Source: OFTM10 sp964196195 (GTDB lineage Bacteria > Actinomycetota > Acidimicrobiia > Acidimicrobiales > Aldehydirespiratoraceae). Taken from it: a DNA stretch of 64,000 bases. Shown here piece after piece: positions 22,959 to 31,426 of this stretch. The notes beneath the pieces are model-generated. The model saw nothing but the letters and a program-made list of their open reading frames with translations. It did not search any database and had not been told where the DNA came from. The translations under genes and the position numbers were made by a program. Every line of letters starts with the position of its first letter. Position 1 is the stretch's first letter. The DNA lies in assembly GCA_964196195.1 (NCBI GenBank), contig CAXMSE010000022.1, forward strand, positions 1 through 64,000. Reading direction: 5' to 3'.

Positions 22959-23279
22959 CTACTGGTCTTCGGCGGTAGCGCGCTTTGAACGGTGGCGATG
23001 CCAGAAATGGCGTAGCACGAGCAGACCGACCAGACCGGCGACCGCGCCGGCTAGCCCGGTGTTGATCAGGAGGGCATCGGGCGGCGGGTCGGCTGGTGCG
23101 GGGGTCACCGATGGTGACGGGGGAGGATCGTCGTTGGTGGGAGGGACCGCAGACTCCGCGCCGCCGGCCGCTCGGGGGGCGGCGGATCTGGGAGTGCTGC
23201 CTAGGAGGGCATCGACAGGGGCTGATTCCTCTTCGGTGGGTCGGGGCCGGCGATGGTTGGCCTGAGGGTCATACGGCAT
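22959..23279 (-). CDS. 106-aa proline-rich single-pass membrane protein
   Basis: The N-terminal two thirds is a disordered Pro/Ala/Ser-rich cytoplasmic segment (PPPSPSVTPAPADPPPDA). One membrane span follows at about residues 72-91 (TGLAGAVAGLVGLLVL), with a basic tail HFWHRHRSKR. No family is recognised. The start overlaps the 3' end of the ParA gene by 11 nt, so expression is probably coupled. A membrane anchor working with ParA is a possible role, but this is inference. Confidence 0.65.
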   Translation of the reverse strand: MPYDPQANHRRPRPTEEESAPVDALLGSTPRSAAPRAAGGAESAVPPTNDDPPPSPSVTPAPADPPPDALLINTGLAGAVAGLVGLLVLRHFWHRHRSKRATAEDQ

Positions 23280-24057
23280 TCGACAACTCCGTGGGGATGA
23301 TCAGATCGAACAAGCGGTCGAATTCGGCAGAGGCCTCGGGGGCACCAGGCCGATTTCCCAAGGCATGGATCGGAAGAGAGCCCGCCGACGCCTCGGGTAC
23401 GGCCGCTCGGAGATGCACGGCGGGAAGGACGATCTTGCCATGGTCGGCGCGGAGCTGTTGGTCCCAATAGCGGGCGTCGCGGGTGCGGCCGAGGCGATTG
23501 ACCGCCACTCCGGCCACGGCGAGAGGGGAGGTTCGGCGGGCCGCGATGCGATCGACGGTACGGAGGATCTGGCCGACTCCGTCAGAGGCCCACGCGCCCG
23601 GTTCGGTGACGATGAGGGCACGGTCGGCGGCGAACAACCCGTTGATGGTGAGCAGGCCGAGCGAGGGTGGGCAGTCGATTATCACCAGCTCGTGATGAAC
23701 ACCTTCCAGGGCGACCGCGAGGCGGTCGTTGGCGCCGATCGGATCGGTGAGGAGTTGGGGCTCGCGGGCGGCAAGGGCGGCGGTGGCGGGCACCACCGAT
23801 GGAGGCCGACCACCTTCGGTGGGCCATCCGGAGGTGACGCGCAGGCCGGCGATCGACCCGGGCCGTTCCTCGGCCAGCGCCTGGTCGACGCTGAATGGTG
23901 GATCCCACACACCCAGGCCAGTGGTGGCGTTGCTCTGGGGGTCGAGGTCGATGACGAGGCAGTCGAGTCGGCGCGACCATGCGGTGGCGGCGAGACCGAG
24001 GGCGACGGTGGTTTTGCCCACGCCCCCTTTCTGATTCACAACTGCGATGATCGGCAC
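23269..24057 (-). CDS. ParA/Soj-family ATPase
   Basis: A 262-aa P-loop ATPase with the deviant Walker A KGGVGKTT at residues 10-17, the A' motif VIDLDPQSNATTGLG and Walker B-like LVIIDCPPSLGLLT. Such proteins position chromosomes, plasmids or cellular complexes. No ParB gene is adjacent and the flanking genes are chromosomal, so this is likely an orphan positioning ATPase, perhaps paired with the overlapping small membrane protein. GTG 24057 has TACCGT 6 nt upstream. Confidence 0.9.
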   Translation of the reverse strand: MPIIAVVNQKGGVGKTTVALGLAATAWSRRLDCLVIDLDPQSNATTGLGVWDPPFSVDQALAEERPGSIAGLRVTSGWPTEGGRPPSVVPATAALAAREPQLLTDPIGANDRLAVALEGVHHELVIIDCPPSLGLLTINGLFAADRALIVTEPGAWASDGVGQILRTVDRIAARRTSPLAVAGVAVNRLGRTRDARYWDQQLRADHGKIVLPAVHLRAAVPEASAGSLPIHALGNRPGAPEASAEFDRLFDLIIPTELSNAV

Positions 24058-24063
24058 GCCTGC

Positions 24064-24069
24064 ACGGTA
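24064..24069 (-). promoter_or_regulatory. -10 box TACCGT before parA-like gene
   Basis: TACCGT is 6 nt from the GTG start at 24057, without Shine-Dalgarno: leaderless type. Confidence 0.6.
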
Positions 24070-24123
24070 GCGGCCCCGTCGGGCCGAGAGCAGGTCGGAG
24101 CCCCAGCCTGGGTTGGGGGCGGC

Positions 24124-24456
24124 TCAGGCGGCCTGGATGTGGGTGGCGACCCGCACGATGTCGTCGAGGGCATCTATCAGGTCGGGTCGGTCCGAGAACA
24201 AGGCGCTCGCCTGGGGACAGTCCCAAGGTTGGCAGAGTCGTTCTGGCTCGATGCCGGCCCTGATCCATGCCGTGGCGATTCGGCGAAGGGCACTGTCGAC
24301 CGCGGGATCGGCGGCGGCGACGGTGGCGCCGGCCATCAGCTCGAGATCCACTTCGGTGTCGTCGACGAGGGGCACCCGAACGAGATTGAACCGGTATCGG
24401 AGCGCTTCGGCGGCGATCCTTGTGTGGTTCAACGGACTCAAGCCTCCCTTTCTCAC
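24124..24456 (-). CDS. 110-aa hypothetical protein
   Basis: A soluble, mostly helical protein: HTRIAAEALRYRFNLVRV, a short acidic strand VPLVDDTEVDLELM, then AVDSALRRIATAWIRAG and two Cys in RLCQPWDCPQ. No family is recognised. The start is uncertain. GTG 24456 gives 110 aa, but GGGAGG lies between it and an in-frame TTG at 24432, which would give 102 aa and fits a ribosome-binding site better. A TACAGT at 24476-24481 could be its -10 box. Confidence 0.6.
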   Translation of the reverse strand: MRKGGLSPLNHTRIAAEALRYRFNLVRVPLVDDTEVDLELMAGATVAAADPAVDSALRRIATAWIRAGIEPERLCQPWDCPQASALFSDRPDLIDALDDIVRVATHIQAA

Positions 24457-24475
24457 GATCCTTGATCTGTGGCTA

Positions 24476-24481
24476 ACTGTA
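24476..24481 (-). promoter_or_regulatory. -10 box TACAGT upstream of 110-aa gene
   Basis: TACAGT on the minus strand about 20 nt before the GTG at 24456. A transcript from here would have a short leader containing GGGAGG, favouring the TTG start. Confidence 0.35.
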
Positions 24482-24557
24482 GAAAGCGGCGCGCGGGGAG
24501 GCGTGGATCCCTCACTGTGAGCGGTCGCCGGGTGAGAGAGCGGGCTGGCCGGCCCGC

Positions 24558-25577
24558 TCAGCGGGACCGGGTCGGCGCTGGGCAGCAGTCGCCGGGGCAG
24601 GTGTCGGGACGATCGCCGGACACGCCCAGTGATGCTCTCGCAGCCCTGGAGGTGAGCCTCTCCTCGATCAGGTCGACGAACATCGAGATGAGTCCGGCGC
24701 CTGGTTTGGTACCCGGGGTCGCCGCTCGAGCAAGTCGTATACCTGCATCTCGAGCGGTGGTCCGCGCCTCGACGTCGAGGTCCCAGACCACCTCCATGTG
24801 ATCGCTGACGAATCCGATCGGCACGATCACTGCGGCGCCAGCATCCGCGTCGGCCAAGCGTCGCAGCTCATCGTTGATGTCTGGCTCGAGCCAAGGCACC
24901 GTGGGAGGTCCTGATCGGCTTTGCCACGCGATGGTCCAGTCGACCGGCGCGGGGAGCCCAGCCACGACAAGGCGCGCGGTGTCGCGGATCTGGGCCTCGT
25001 AGTCGCTGCTCGCGGCAGAAGCGGTTGGTAGGGAGTGCGCCGTGAAGATGATCGGAGCGGCGGCCCCGTCGGTGCCGAGCTGGGCCTGAGCCGCCACCGT
25101 GGCGGCGGTGAAGTCGGCGATGAACTCGGGATGGTCGTGGTAGGCCCTGATCTTGTCGATGACAGGAGCACCGGCGCCGACCGATGAGCGGGCTTGTTGG
25201 ATATCTTCGAGGTATTGGCGACATCCTGAATACGAGCTGTAGGCCGATGTCACGACGGCGAGCGCGTGGCGGACGCCATCGTCGGCCATCTGGCCCACGG
25301 TGTCGCTGAGATAGGGGTGCCAGTTGCGGTTGCCCCAGTAGACGGGGAGTTCGCGACCGCTGGCCGAGAGCGCCTTCTCGAGCATGGATCGTATGCGTCG
25401 GCATTGCTCGTTGATTGGACTGACCCCACCGAAGTGGGCGTAGTGGGCGCCGACTTCGACCAGTCTGTGGTGAGGGATGCCGCGGCCGGCAGTGACGTTT
25501 TCGAGGAACGGCACGACGTCATCGGGGCCCTCTGGGCCGCCGAACGACACGAGAATGATCGCGTCGACGTTGGACAT
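24558..25577 (-). CDS. hemH: Ferrochelatase (coproporphyrin-type likely)
   Basis: A 339-aa enzyme inserting Fe2+ into a porphyrin, by taxonomy probably coproporphyrin III (CpfC). Features are AIILVSFGGPEGPDDVVPFL at the start, the metal-site His in IIFTAHSLPTAS, WQSRSGPPTVPWLEP, and IGFVSDHMEVVWDLD with the second active-site acid. A C-terminal cysteine cluster (CPGDCC, plus an upstream Cys in the GCRQYL region) could ligate a 2Fe-2S cluster as in many actinobacterial enzymes. No other heme gene is in the window. TAGTCT is 7 nt upstream of ATG 25577. Confidence 0.94.
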   Translation of the reverse strand: MSNVDAIILVSFGGPEGPDDVVPFLENVTAGRGIPHHRLVEVGAHYAHFGGVSPINEQCRRIRSMLEKALSASGRELPVYWGNRNWHPYLSDTVGQMADDGVRHALAVVTSAYSSYSGCRQYLEDIQQARSSVGAGAPVIDKIRAYHDHPEFIADFTAATVAAQAQLGTDGAAAPIIFTAHSLPTASAASSDYEAQIRDTARLVVAGLPAPVDWTIAWQSRSGPPTVPWLEPDINDELRRLADADAGAAVIVPIGFVSDHMEVVWDLDVEARTTARDAGIRLARAATPGTKPGAGLISMFVDLIEERLTSRAARASLGVSGDRPDTCPGDCCPAPTRSR

Positions 25578-25584
25578 GGGTATG

Positions 25585-25590
25585 AGACTA
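25585..25590 (-). promoter_or_regulatory. -10 box TAGTCT before hemH
   Basis: TAGTCT ends 7 nt before the ATG at 25577, with no Shine-Dalgarno: leaderless type. Confidence 0.55.
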
Positions 25591-25710
25591 CCGGCGCCCG
25601 CCTTTTCGTTCCCGCCGGTGATCGCTAGCCTCCATTGTTCGACGGGTGGAGGGTCGTCTCGGGTTCGCGTGTGCGTCGGCTCGGTATTCCTCTGGCTGTC
25701 GGGTCAACCC

Positions 25711-26610
25711 ATGCGTCAACACCATTCTCCTCGCCCCTCGCGATCCGTCTTCTTCGTGATTCTGGTCACCGCTCTTGCGCTGACCGCGGGATGGCGCGCC
25801 CTGTCGGCCTCCGCAGTCACCGCCGACGAGCTGCGCGGTGATATCCCCACGGGCGATCATCTACGCGACGAGCTCGATGAGCTGGCCTCCCTCCGCACCC
25901 ACCTACTGAGCGAGCTCACCGCGGCGGAGAGAGAGCTGGCCGATGTATTCGTCGAGCGTGATTCGCTCGACAGTGAGCAGCGAGCCCTCACCGCGGAGAT
26001 CGAAGCTGCCACCGAAAACCTGCGGAGGGTGGCGGTGGAGACCTTCGTGACAGGTGGAGCCGTCGGCAACCTGCAGTTCCTTGCAAGCGTGAGCGAGGCC
26101 AGCGATCTCTCCTGGCGCCAGCACCTAGTGCGCAACCATGCCGGTTCGTCGGAGGTGGCGATGGCCCGCCTCCGCGGCCTACGCGAGCAGGCCGACGTCG
26201 AGGTGGAGGAAACGATCGAGCGAGCCGCGCGCCTTCGTTCCGACATCAGTGGGCTCGAGATAGCCCTGGTCGGCCTGGCTCCTCGCCAGGCCGAGGCTGA
26301 GCGCCTGCGGCCCTTGGCGGCTGCTTGGGACAGGGCTGCGATCGCCATCGCCGAGGGACCCTACGGCATCGCCCCCGCCGCCAAGTGGGCCGCGCTGCGC
26401 CGGTGTGAGTCGACCGACAACTACACCGCAGTCAGTCCGTCAGGGGTATACCGCGGGGCCTATCAATTCGATATTCCCACCTGGCAAACCGTCGGCGGAT
26501 TGGGCGACCCTGCCCACGCTCCACCCGAGGAGCAGGATGCACGAGCCCGCGAGCTCTACGCCCGACGCGGTCATGCGCCCTGGCCGATCTGCGGGAGCCA
26601 CCTCCGCTAA
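25711..26610 (+). CDS. Secreted coiled-coil protein with Rpf-like transglycosylase domain
   Basis: A 299-aa exported protein. An N-terminal hydrophobic signal or anchor (SVFFVILVTALALTAGW, residues about 12-28) is followed by a long coiled coil (about 45-215, e.g. LASLRTHLLSELTAAEREL) like those of NlpC- and RipA-type wall proteins. The C-terminal 75 residues form a transglycosylase-like (resuscitation-promoting factor) domain with WAALRRCESTDNY, the catalytic Glu in CES, and GAYQFDIPTWQTVGG. It probably cleaves peptidoglycan glycan strands during growth or division. ATG 25711 is preferred because it begins the signal; upstream frame residues are not signal-like. Confidence 0.87.
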   Translation: MRQHHSPRPSRSVFFVILVTALALTAGWRALSASAVTADELRGDIPTGDHLRDELDELASLRTHLLSELTAAERELADVFVERDSLDSEQRALTAEIEAATENLRRVAVETFVTGGAVGNLQFLASVSEASDLSWRQHLVRNHAGSSEVAMARLRGLREQADVEVEETIERAARLRSDISGLEIALVGLAPRQAEAERLRPLAAAWDRAAIAIAEGPYGIAPAAKWAALRRCESTDNYTAVSPSGVYRGAYQFDIPTWQTVGGLGDPAHAPPEEQDARARELYARRGHAPWPICGSHLR

Positions 26611-26621
26611 TCGAGGGTGGG

Positions 26622-26993
26622 TCAGCCCCCGAGCAAGCGACGTGCGCCACGGGCGACTCGACCCGATTCGGGAGGCTCCCAGCCATCGGGAACCAGGTGT
26701 GGAGCCCTGGCTGCCACCGCCTCGAGAACGTGTTTGGCCGACGGATTCACCATCGCGACATCGCCGATCACCACGGTGGGGACGGTCTCATTGCCGTTGG
26801 CATGACTGCGGACCGTTTCCGCATGGGCGGGATTGTCCCAGATGTTGTACTTCGTCATCGGAATGCCGGTCTTGGTAAGGGCCCGCTCGAGCATCATGCA
26901 GAAGCCGCAGCCGGGACGCCAGTAGAAGTCGATCGAGTCGATCTGACCCTTACTGGCCACTGGTTGAGCTTTCGCAGTTGGTTCGTCTGACAT
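26622..26993 (-). CDS. Mycoredoxin / glutaredoxin-like protein
   Basis: A 123-aa glutaredoxin fold with the redox site WRPGCGFCMMLERAL at about residues 22-36, TVPTVVIGD with the cis-Pro, and PSAKHVLEAVAA at the C-terminus. The CGFC site and actinobacterial setting suggest a mycothiol-dependent reductase. A 30-residue basic tail (RVARGARRLLGG) extends beyond the core. ATG 26993 has GGAG 6 nt upstream. It lies tail to tail with the Rpf-like gene, 11 nt apart. Confidence 0.88.
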   Translation of the reverse strand: MSDEPTAKAQPVASKGQIDSIDFYWRPGCGFCMMLERALTKTGIPMTKYNIWDNPAHAETVRSHANGNETVPTVVIGDVAMVNPSAKHVLEAVAARAPHLVPDGWEPPESGRVARGARRLLGG

Positions 26994-27145
26994 TCTGACT
27001 CCGCTGATATTGGTTGCCGTGGGGGTGGGGCAGGAGAAGGAACCCGCTGACTCTTGTCCCGCTTCCCCCAACAGCTTGCCCTTACTCCCGAGGGGTTGCA
27101 CCGGCCCGATGCACGCGGAGAGGGTGGTGATTGCCGTTTGGCTCG

Positions 27146-27151
27146 TAGTCT
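27146..27151 (+). promoter_or_regulatory. -10 box TAGTCT before ABC-F gene
   Basis: TAGTCT, then 7 nt (GCGCCCC), then the GTG start at 27159. There is no Shine-Dalgarno: leaderless type. Confidence 0.6.
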
Positions 27152-27158
27152 GCGCCCC

Positions 27159-28931
27159 GTGATCCTCGCCGACGTCGACCGCGTCACCATGAGCAGGCCG
27201 AATCGCCCCCTCTTCACCGATGTGAGTGTCACGGTGGCCAGTGGCGAACGGCTGGGTGTGGTGGGGATCAACGGCACCGGGAAGACCACACTGCTCGCGG
27301 TGATCGCCGGCACTCGCGAGCCCGAGACCGGATCAGTGCGCCGCGGCCGGGGAGTGAGCATCGCCTCCCTCGACCAGGTCACAAGCCTTCCTGCAGGATC
27401 CGTGCGTGACGCGGTGGGTTCGGGATGGCGCGGAGAGGCCGCCCTCGACCGGTTGGGTCTCGGATCGATCTTCGATCAGCCCACTGATCGACTCTCGGGG
27501 GGCCAGGAGAAGAGGGTCGCTCTCGCCAGAGCCCTGGTCGCCGCCGCCGATCTTCTGATTCTCGACGAACCCACCAACCATCTCGATGTCGACGCGATCG
27601 AGTGGCTGGAAGGTGAGCTCGCAGCCTTCCGGGGCGGACTGGTGATCGTCACCCACGATCGTCATGTGCTCGATCGCGTCGCCACCCGCATCCTCGAACT
27701 CGACCGCGGCACGGCCTATGTGCATGAGGGGGGCTACGACGGCTACCTCCAGGGACGCGCGGCCCGAGAGGAACGCGCCGCGGCTCACGAGTCCACCCGC
27801 CGCAACCTGGCTCGCCGCGAGCTGGCGTGGCTGCGCACGGGAGCCAAGGCCCGCACTCGCAAGAGCCGTTCGCGCATTGAAAGAGCCACCAAGCTGATCG
27901 AGGGTGGGCCCGACCGACCCGAGCGCGCCACCGACCTCGACCTCGACTCGCTCCACGCCGGCACGCCCCGACTGGGCGACCAGGTGGTCGAGTTGCACGA
28001 CCTGACAGTGGGCTTCGAGGGTTTTCCACCCTTGATCACCGGTCTCGAGCTACTCCTCGATCGGCGCGAGCGGCTCGGCATCGTGGGCGTGAACGGATCA
28101 GGAAAGTCGACCCTTCTCGATGTGATTGCGGGGCGGCGCGCACCGCTCGCGGGGGAGCGAATCGAGGGACCCACTGCCCAGATCGGCATCCATGATCAGC
28201 AGGGACGGGCGCTCGACGCGAAGAAGCGGGTCCGCGAACTGATCGCCGGCGACGGGGCCGAACCAGATTGGTGGGACGTTGCCCTGCTCGAACGATTCTG
28301 GTTCGACACCGATGCTCAGCGGTCGCCGGTGGAACTCCTGTCGGGCGGAGAGCGGCGACGGCTCCAGCTGGTGCTCACCCTCGCGGCCAAGCCCAACGTG
28401 CTCCTACTCGACGAACCCACGAACGATCTCGATCTCGACACCCTCCGCGCCTTGGAGGATTTCCTCGACACATGGCCTGGCGCGGTGGTGGTGATCAGCC
28501 ACGACCGCACATTTCTTGATCGCACCGTCGACGACGTGCTGGTGATCGACGAAGGCCGTGCCCAGCGGTGGCCGGGCGGTTATGCGGGCTGGCTCGAAGA
28601 CCGACGAACCCCATCGGTGAGCCGCGGCGCCGGCACTCTGCCGAGTGCTTCGGGCCCCATAGCAGTCGCCAGGCCTTCGGCCCCCGGGGCTCAACCTTCG
28701 GGGCGCTCACGCAGCACGGTGCGCCACGAACTGAAGACCGCGGAGCGGGAGATGGGCAAGCGGGAGATCGTCGTAGCCGAACTCCGGGCCCAGCTCTCGG
28801 CCGCAGGGTCTGATCACGAGCAGCTTGCTCGGGTGGGTGGTGAGCTTGCCACCGGTGAACGGGAATTAGCCGAGCTGGAAGAGCGCTGGCTGGAGTTGTC
28901 CGCAGAGTTGGAAGAGATGGACCAACGATGA
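27159..28931 (+). CDS. ABC-F family ATP-binding protein
   Basis: A 590-aa protein with two ABC ATPase modules and no membrane domain. Module 1 has GINGTGKTTLL, LSGGQEKRVALARAL and LLILDEPTNHLD. Module 2 has GVNGSGKSTLLD, LLSGGERRRLQL and VLLLDEPTNDLDL. A charged inter-domain linker (RRNLARRELAWLRTGAKART) forms the tRNA-contacting arm. A C-terminal coiled coil (ELKTAEREMGKREIVVAELR) follows. ABC-F proteins bind the ribosomal E site and act in translation control or antibiotic protection; which one cannot be told. The start is GTG 27159; earlier frame residues are non-homologous. Confidence 0.93.
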   Translation: MILADVDRVTMSRPNRPLFTDVSVTVASGERLGVVGINGTGKTTLLAVIAGTREPETGSVRRGRGVSIASLDQVTSLPAGSVRDAVGSGWRGEAALDRLGLGSIFDQPTDRLSGGQEKRVALARALVAAADLLILDEPTNHLDVDAIEWLEGELAAFRGGLVIVTHDRHVLDRVATRILELDRGTAYVHEGGYDGYLQGRAAREERAAAHESTRRNLARRELAWLRTGAKARTRKSRSRIERATKLIEGGPDRPERATDLDLDSLHAGTPRLGDQVVELHDLTVGFEGFPPLITGLELLLDRRERLGIVGVNGSGKSTLLDVIAGRRAPLAGERIEGPTAQIGIHDQQGRALDAKKRVRELIAGDGAEPDWWDVALLERFWFDTDAQRSPVELLSGGERRRLQLVLTLAAKPNVLLLDEPTNDLDLDTLRALEDFLDTWPGAVVVISHDRTFLDRTVDDVLVIDEGRAQRWPGGYAGWLEDRRTPSVSRGAGTLPSASGPIAVARPSAPGAQPSGRSRSTVRHELKTAEREMGKREIVVAELRAQLSAAGSDHEQLARVGGELATGERELAELEERWLELSAELEEMDQR

Positions 28932-28938
28932 CCCTCGC

Positions 28939-28944
28939 TACCCT
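28939..28944 (+). promoter_or_regulatory. -10 box TACCCT before nfuA-like gene
   Basis: TACCCT is followed by 6 nt and ATG 28951. It lies 8 nt after the ABC-F stop, so nfuA may have its own leaderless transcript. Confidence 0.5.
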
Positions 28945-28950
28945 TGCCGT

Positions 28951-29586
28951 ATGACTGACACGGCCGAGACCACCAGCACCACCGATGAGGTGATGATCGT
29001 CACCGATGCTGCCCGTGAGGTGGTGTCCGACATCCGGGCCAAGGAAGACGATGCCGACGTGCTCGGCCTGCGTGTCGAGGTCACTGGATCCACCGGTGTC
29101 GACTACACCTACGACCTCTCGCTCGAACCACTCGCCGAGACAGCCGACGACGATCACCTTCACGAGTCCGAGGGGCTCACCGTCATCATTCCCGCCAACA
29201 GTGTCGATGCGATGCGAGGCTCCACCCTCGACCTCCCTGCGATCGCGGGCGAGGGTGGGCTCGTGATCCGCAACCCCAATCGGCCGAGCGCGCTCGGAGA
29301 CCTCGGCGACCTCGAACTCACCGGCGATGCCGCCAACAAGGTGCAGATCCTCTTGAGCGAGCGAATCAATCCCGCTCTCGCGTCGCACGGCGGGTTCGCC
29401 GAGTTGGTGCGGGTCGAAGGCGACAAGGCATACGTCACCATGGGTGGCGGTTGCCAGGGTTGCGCAATGAGCGCGGCCACGCTCCGCGAAGGCATCACCA
29501 AGGCCATCCTCGATGCGATTCCCGAGATCAGCGAGGTGCTCGACACCACAGATCACGGCTTGGGCGAGAACCCTTACTACAGCTGA
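28951..29586 (+). CDS. NfuA-like iron-sulfur cluster carrier
   Basis: A 211-aa two-domain protein. Residues about 14-105 form an A-type (IscA-like) fold lacking its cysteines, as in NfuA (VTDAAREVVSDI, GLRVEVTGSTGVDYTYDLSL). Residues about 125-200 form a NifU C-terminal domain with SHGGFAELVRVEGDKAYVTM and the cluster-binding CQGC. Two CxxC from a dimer would hold one 4Fe-4S cluster for delivery to apo-enzymes. Plausible clients in the window include MoaA and the RecB-like nuclease. It is close behind ABC-F but has its own promoter-like box. Confidence 0.9.
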   Translation: MTDTAETTSTTDEVMIVTDAAREVVSDIRAKEDDADVLGLRVEVTGSTGVDYTYDLSLEPLAETADDDHLHESEGLTVIIPANSVDAMRGSTLDLPAIAGEGGLVIRNPNRPSALGDLGDLELTGDAANKVQILLSERINPALASHGGFAELVRVEGDKAYVTMGGGCQGCAMSAATLREGITKAILDAIPEISEVLDTTDHGLGENPYYS

Positions 29587-29602
29587 AGGGCCATACGTCT
29601 GG

Positions 29603-31426
29603 TCAGAGCAGCTCGCGGACGCTCGCCGCGATGCCCTCACCGTCGAGGCCGAACCCCGCATGAATTTCGCGTGGGGTGCCGTGCGGAACGTATTCCACAG
29701 GCACCCCGAGAACCCGGATCCGACAATCGGCGTCGTGTTCGCCCAGAGCATCGCGAACTCCGGCTCCCGCACCGCCGGCGCGGAGTCCGTCCTCGATCGT
29801 CACCACGGCGTCGTGGCGAGCCGCATCGGTGAGCATCACGGGGTCGAGTGGGACCACCACCCGGGGGTCCCAGATCGTGGCATCGATGCCGTCGGCGGCC
29901 AGAATCTCCGCCGCGTCGTGGCAGTAGCCGAGCATCTGGCCGAAGCCGAGGAGACACACCGACCCGTCACCGGGGTGCGCAAGGCGGGCATTGAGGCCCG
30001 CGCCTACTTCGTGTTCGGCCACCCAAGGAGCGGAGTCGCGCGACCAGCGGATGGCGACAGGCCCGTGGGTGATGTCCATTGTGTCGACCATCATCTGTTG
30101 GAGTTCTTGATAACTCGAAGGAGCGAACACGGTCATGCCCGGCACCTTGGTGAGCAGCACGAGATCCAGAACACCGTGGTGTGATGCCCCGTCGGGACCG
30201 GTTATGCCTGCCCGATCCATGCAGATGATGATGGGCTGGCCATGGAGTCCGGCGTCGAGGTTGACCTGGTCGAAGGCGCGGGTGAGGAAGGTGGCATAAA
30301 CCGCAACGAGGGGGCGGAGTCCGCCCATGGCCATCCCGGTGGCGGCGGTGATCGCGTGCTGCTCGGCGATGCCGACATCGATGCATCGATCGGGAAAGCG
30401 TTCCTTGAACGGCAACAGGCCGGTGGAGTCGGGCATGGCCGCGGTGATAGCGATGAGTTCGGGGTGTTGGTCGCCGAGTTTCACCATGGTCTCGGAGAAG
30501 GCGGCGGTGTAAGACCCCTCCTTCACCGACCCGGTGTCGTGCATGGCCTTCACCGTGTCCTGCTCGGCCGGGCCATAGCCCCGACCCTTCTGGGTGAGCA
30601 CATGGACCAACACGGGGCCGTCGAACTCCGCCGCGTTTTGGAGAGCTTCTTCCACCGAGGCGATGTCGTGGCCATCGAAGGGGCCGGTGTAGCGAATGCC
30701 GAGGTTCTCGAAGAATGCGGGCGGCTCCCACATCTCTCGGATGGCGGCCTTCGACATTTTCACGCCGCGCCCGATCTGCTCGCCCACCCACGGGATGCGC
30801 TCAGCGATCTCCTCGATCTTGGCCTGTCGGCGCATATATGTGGGGTTGTTGCGGATCTTGATGAGGCTCTCGCCCAGCCTGCTGACCGTGGGGGCGTAGG
30901 ACCGGCCGTTGTCGTTGAGCACGATCACCGTGTCGCAACCGCTGTGGCCGAGATTGTTGAGACCCTCGAAGGCCATGCCGCCGGTCATGGCGCCATCACC
31001 GATCACAGCAACTACCTTGCGGCGCTCGTCGTTGGCCTGGAACGCCGTCGCCAACCCGTGGGTGTAGCTCAGCACTGTGGATGCGTGACTGTTTTCGATC
31101 CAGTCGTGCTCGGATTCCTCCCGGCTCGGGTATCCCGACAAGCCGCCGGTCTCGCGGAGAGAGGTGAATCTGTCGGCCCGGCCGGTGATGATCTTGTGGA
31201 CGTAGGCCTGGTGGCCGGTGTCCCAGAGGATCGCGTCGTGGGGCGAACGGAATACGCGGTGCAGCGCGATGGTGAGTTCGACCGCGCCGAGGTTCGACCC
31301 GAGATGGCCGCCATGCTCGTTGACCGCGTCGATGACGTGGTGGCGAATTTGGTCGGCGAGGTCGTCGAGTTCGGCGTAGCTGCGGCCCCGCAGGTCGTCG
31401 GGGCCGGTGATCGCGTCAAGCAGCAT
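29603..31426 (-). CDS. dxs: 1-deoxy-D-xylulose-5-phosphate synthase
   Basis: A 607-aa thiamine-diphosphate enzyme condensing pyruvate with glyceraldehyde 3-phosphate, the first step of the MEP isoprenoid route. Motifs are HLGSNLGAVELTIALHRVF, ILWDTGHQAYVHK, the TPP/Mg site VIGDGAMTGGMAFEGLNN with VLNDN, GIAEQHAITAATGMA (the transketolase-like Glu), and DRAGITGPDGASHHGVLD. The length is slightly shorter than the E. coli enzyme (620). Its ATG overlaps the 3' end of the PAP2 gene by 11 nt. Nearby uppP and the PAP2 gene suggest a loose isoprenoid/lipid neighbourhood. Confidence 0.96.
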   Translation of the reverse strand: MLLDAITGPDDLRGRSYAELDDLADQIRHHVIDAVNEHGGHLGSNLGAVELTIALHRVFRSPHDAILWDTGHQAYVHKIITGRADRFTSLRETGGLSGYPSREESEHDWIENSHASTVLSYTHGLATAFQANDERRKVVAVIGDGAMTGGMAFEGLNNLGHSGCDTVIVLNDNGRSYAPTVSRLGESLIKIRNNPTYMRRQAKIEEIAERIPWVGEQIGRGVKMSKAAIREMWEPPAFFENLGIRYTGPFDGHDIASVEEALQNAAEFDGPVLVHVLTQKGRGYGPAEQDTVKAMHDTGSVKEGSYTAAFSETMVKLGDQHPELIAITAAMPDSTGLLPFKERFPDRCIDVGIAEQHAITAATGMAMGGLRPLVAVYATFLTRAFDQVNLDAGLHGQPIIICMDRAGITGPDGASHHGVLDLVLLTKVPGMTVFAPSSYQELQQMMVDTMDITHGPVAIRWSRDSAPWVAEHEVGAGLNARLAHPGDGSVCLLGFGQMLGYCHDAAEILAADGIDATIWDPRVVVPLDPVMLTDAARHDAVVTIEDGLRAGGAGAGVRDALGEHDADCRIRVLGVPVEYVPHGTPREIHAGFGLDGEGIAASVRELL

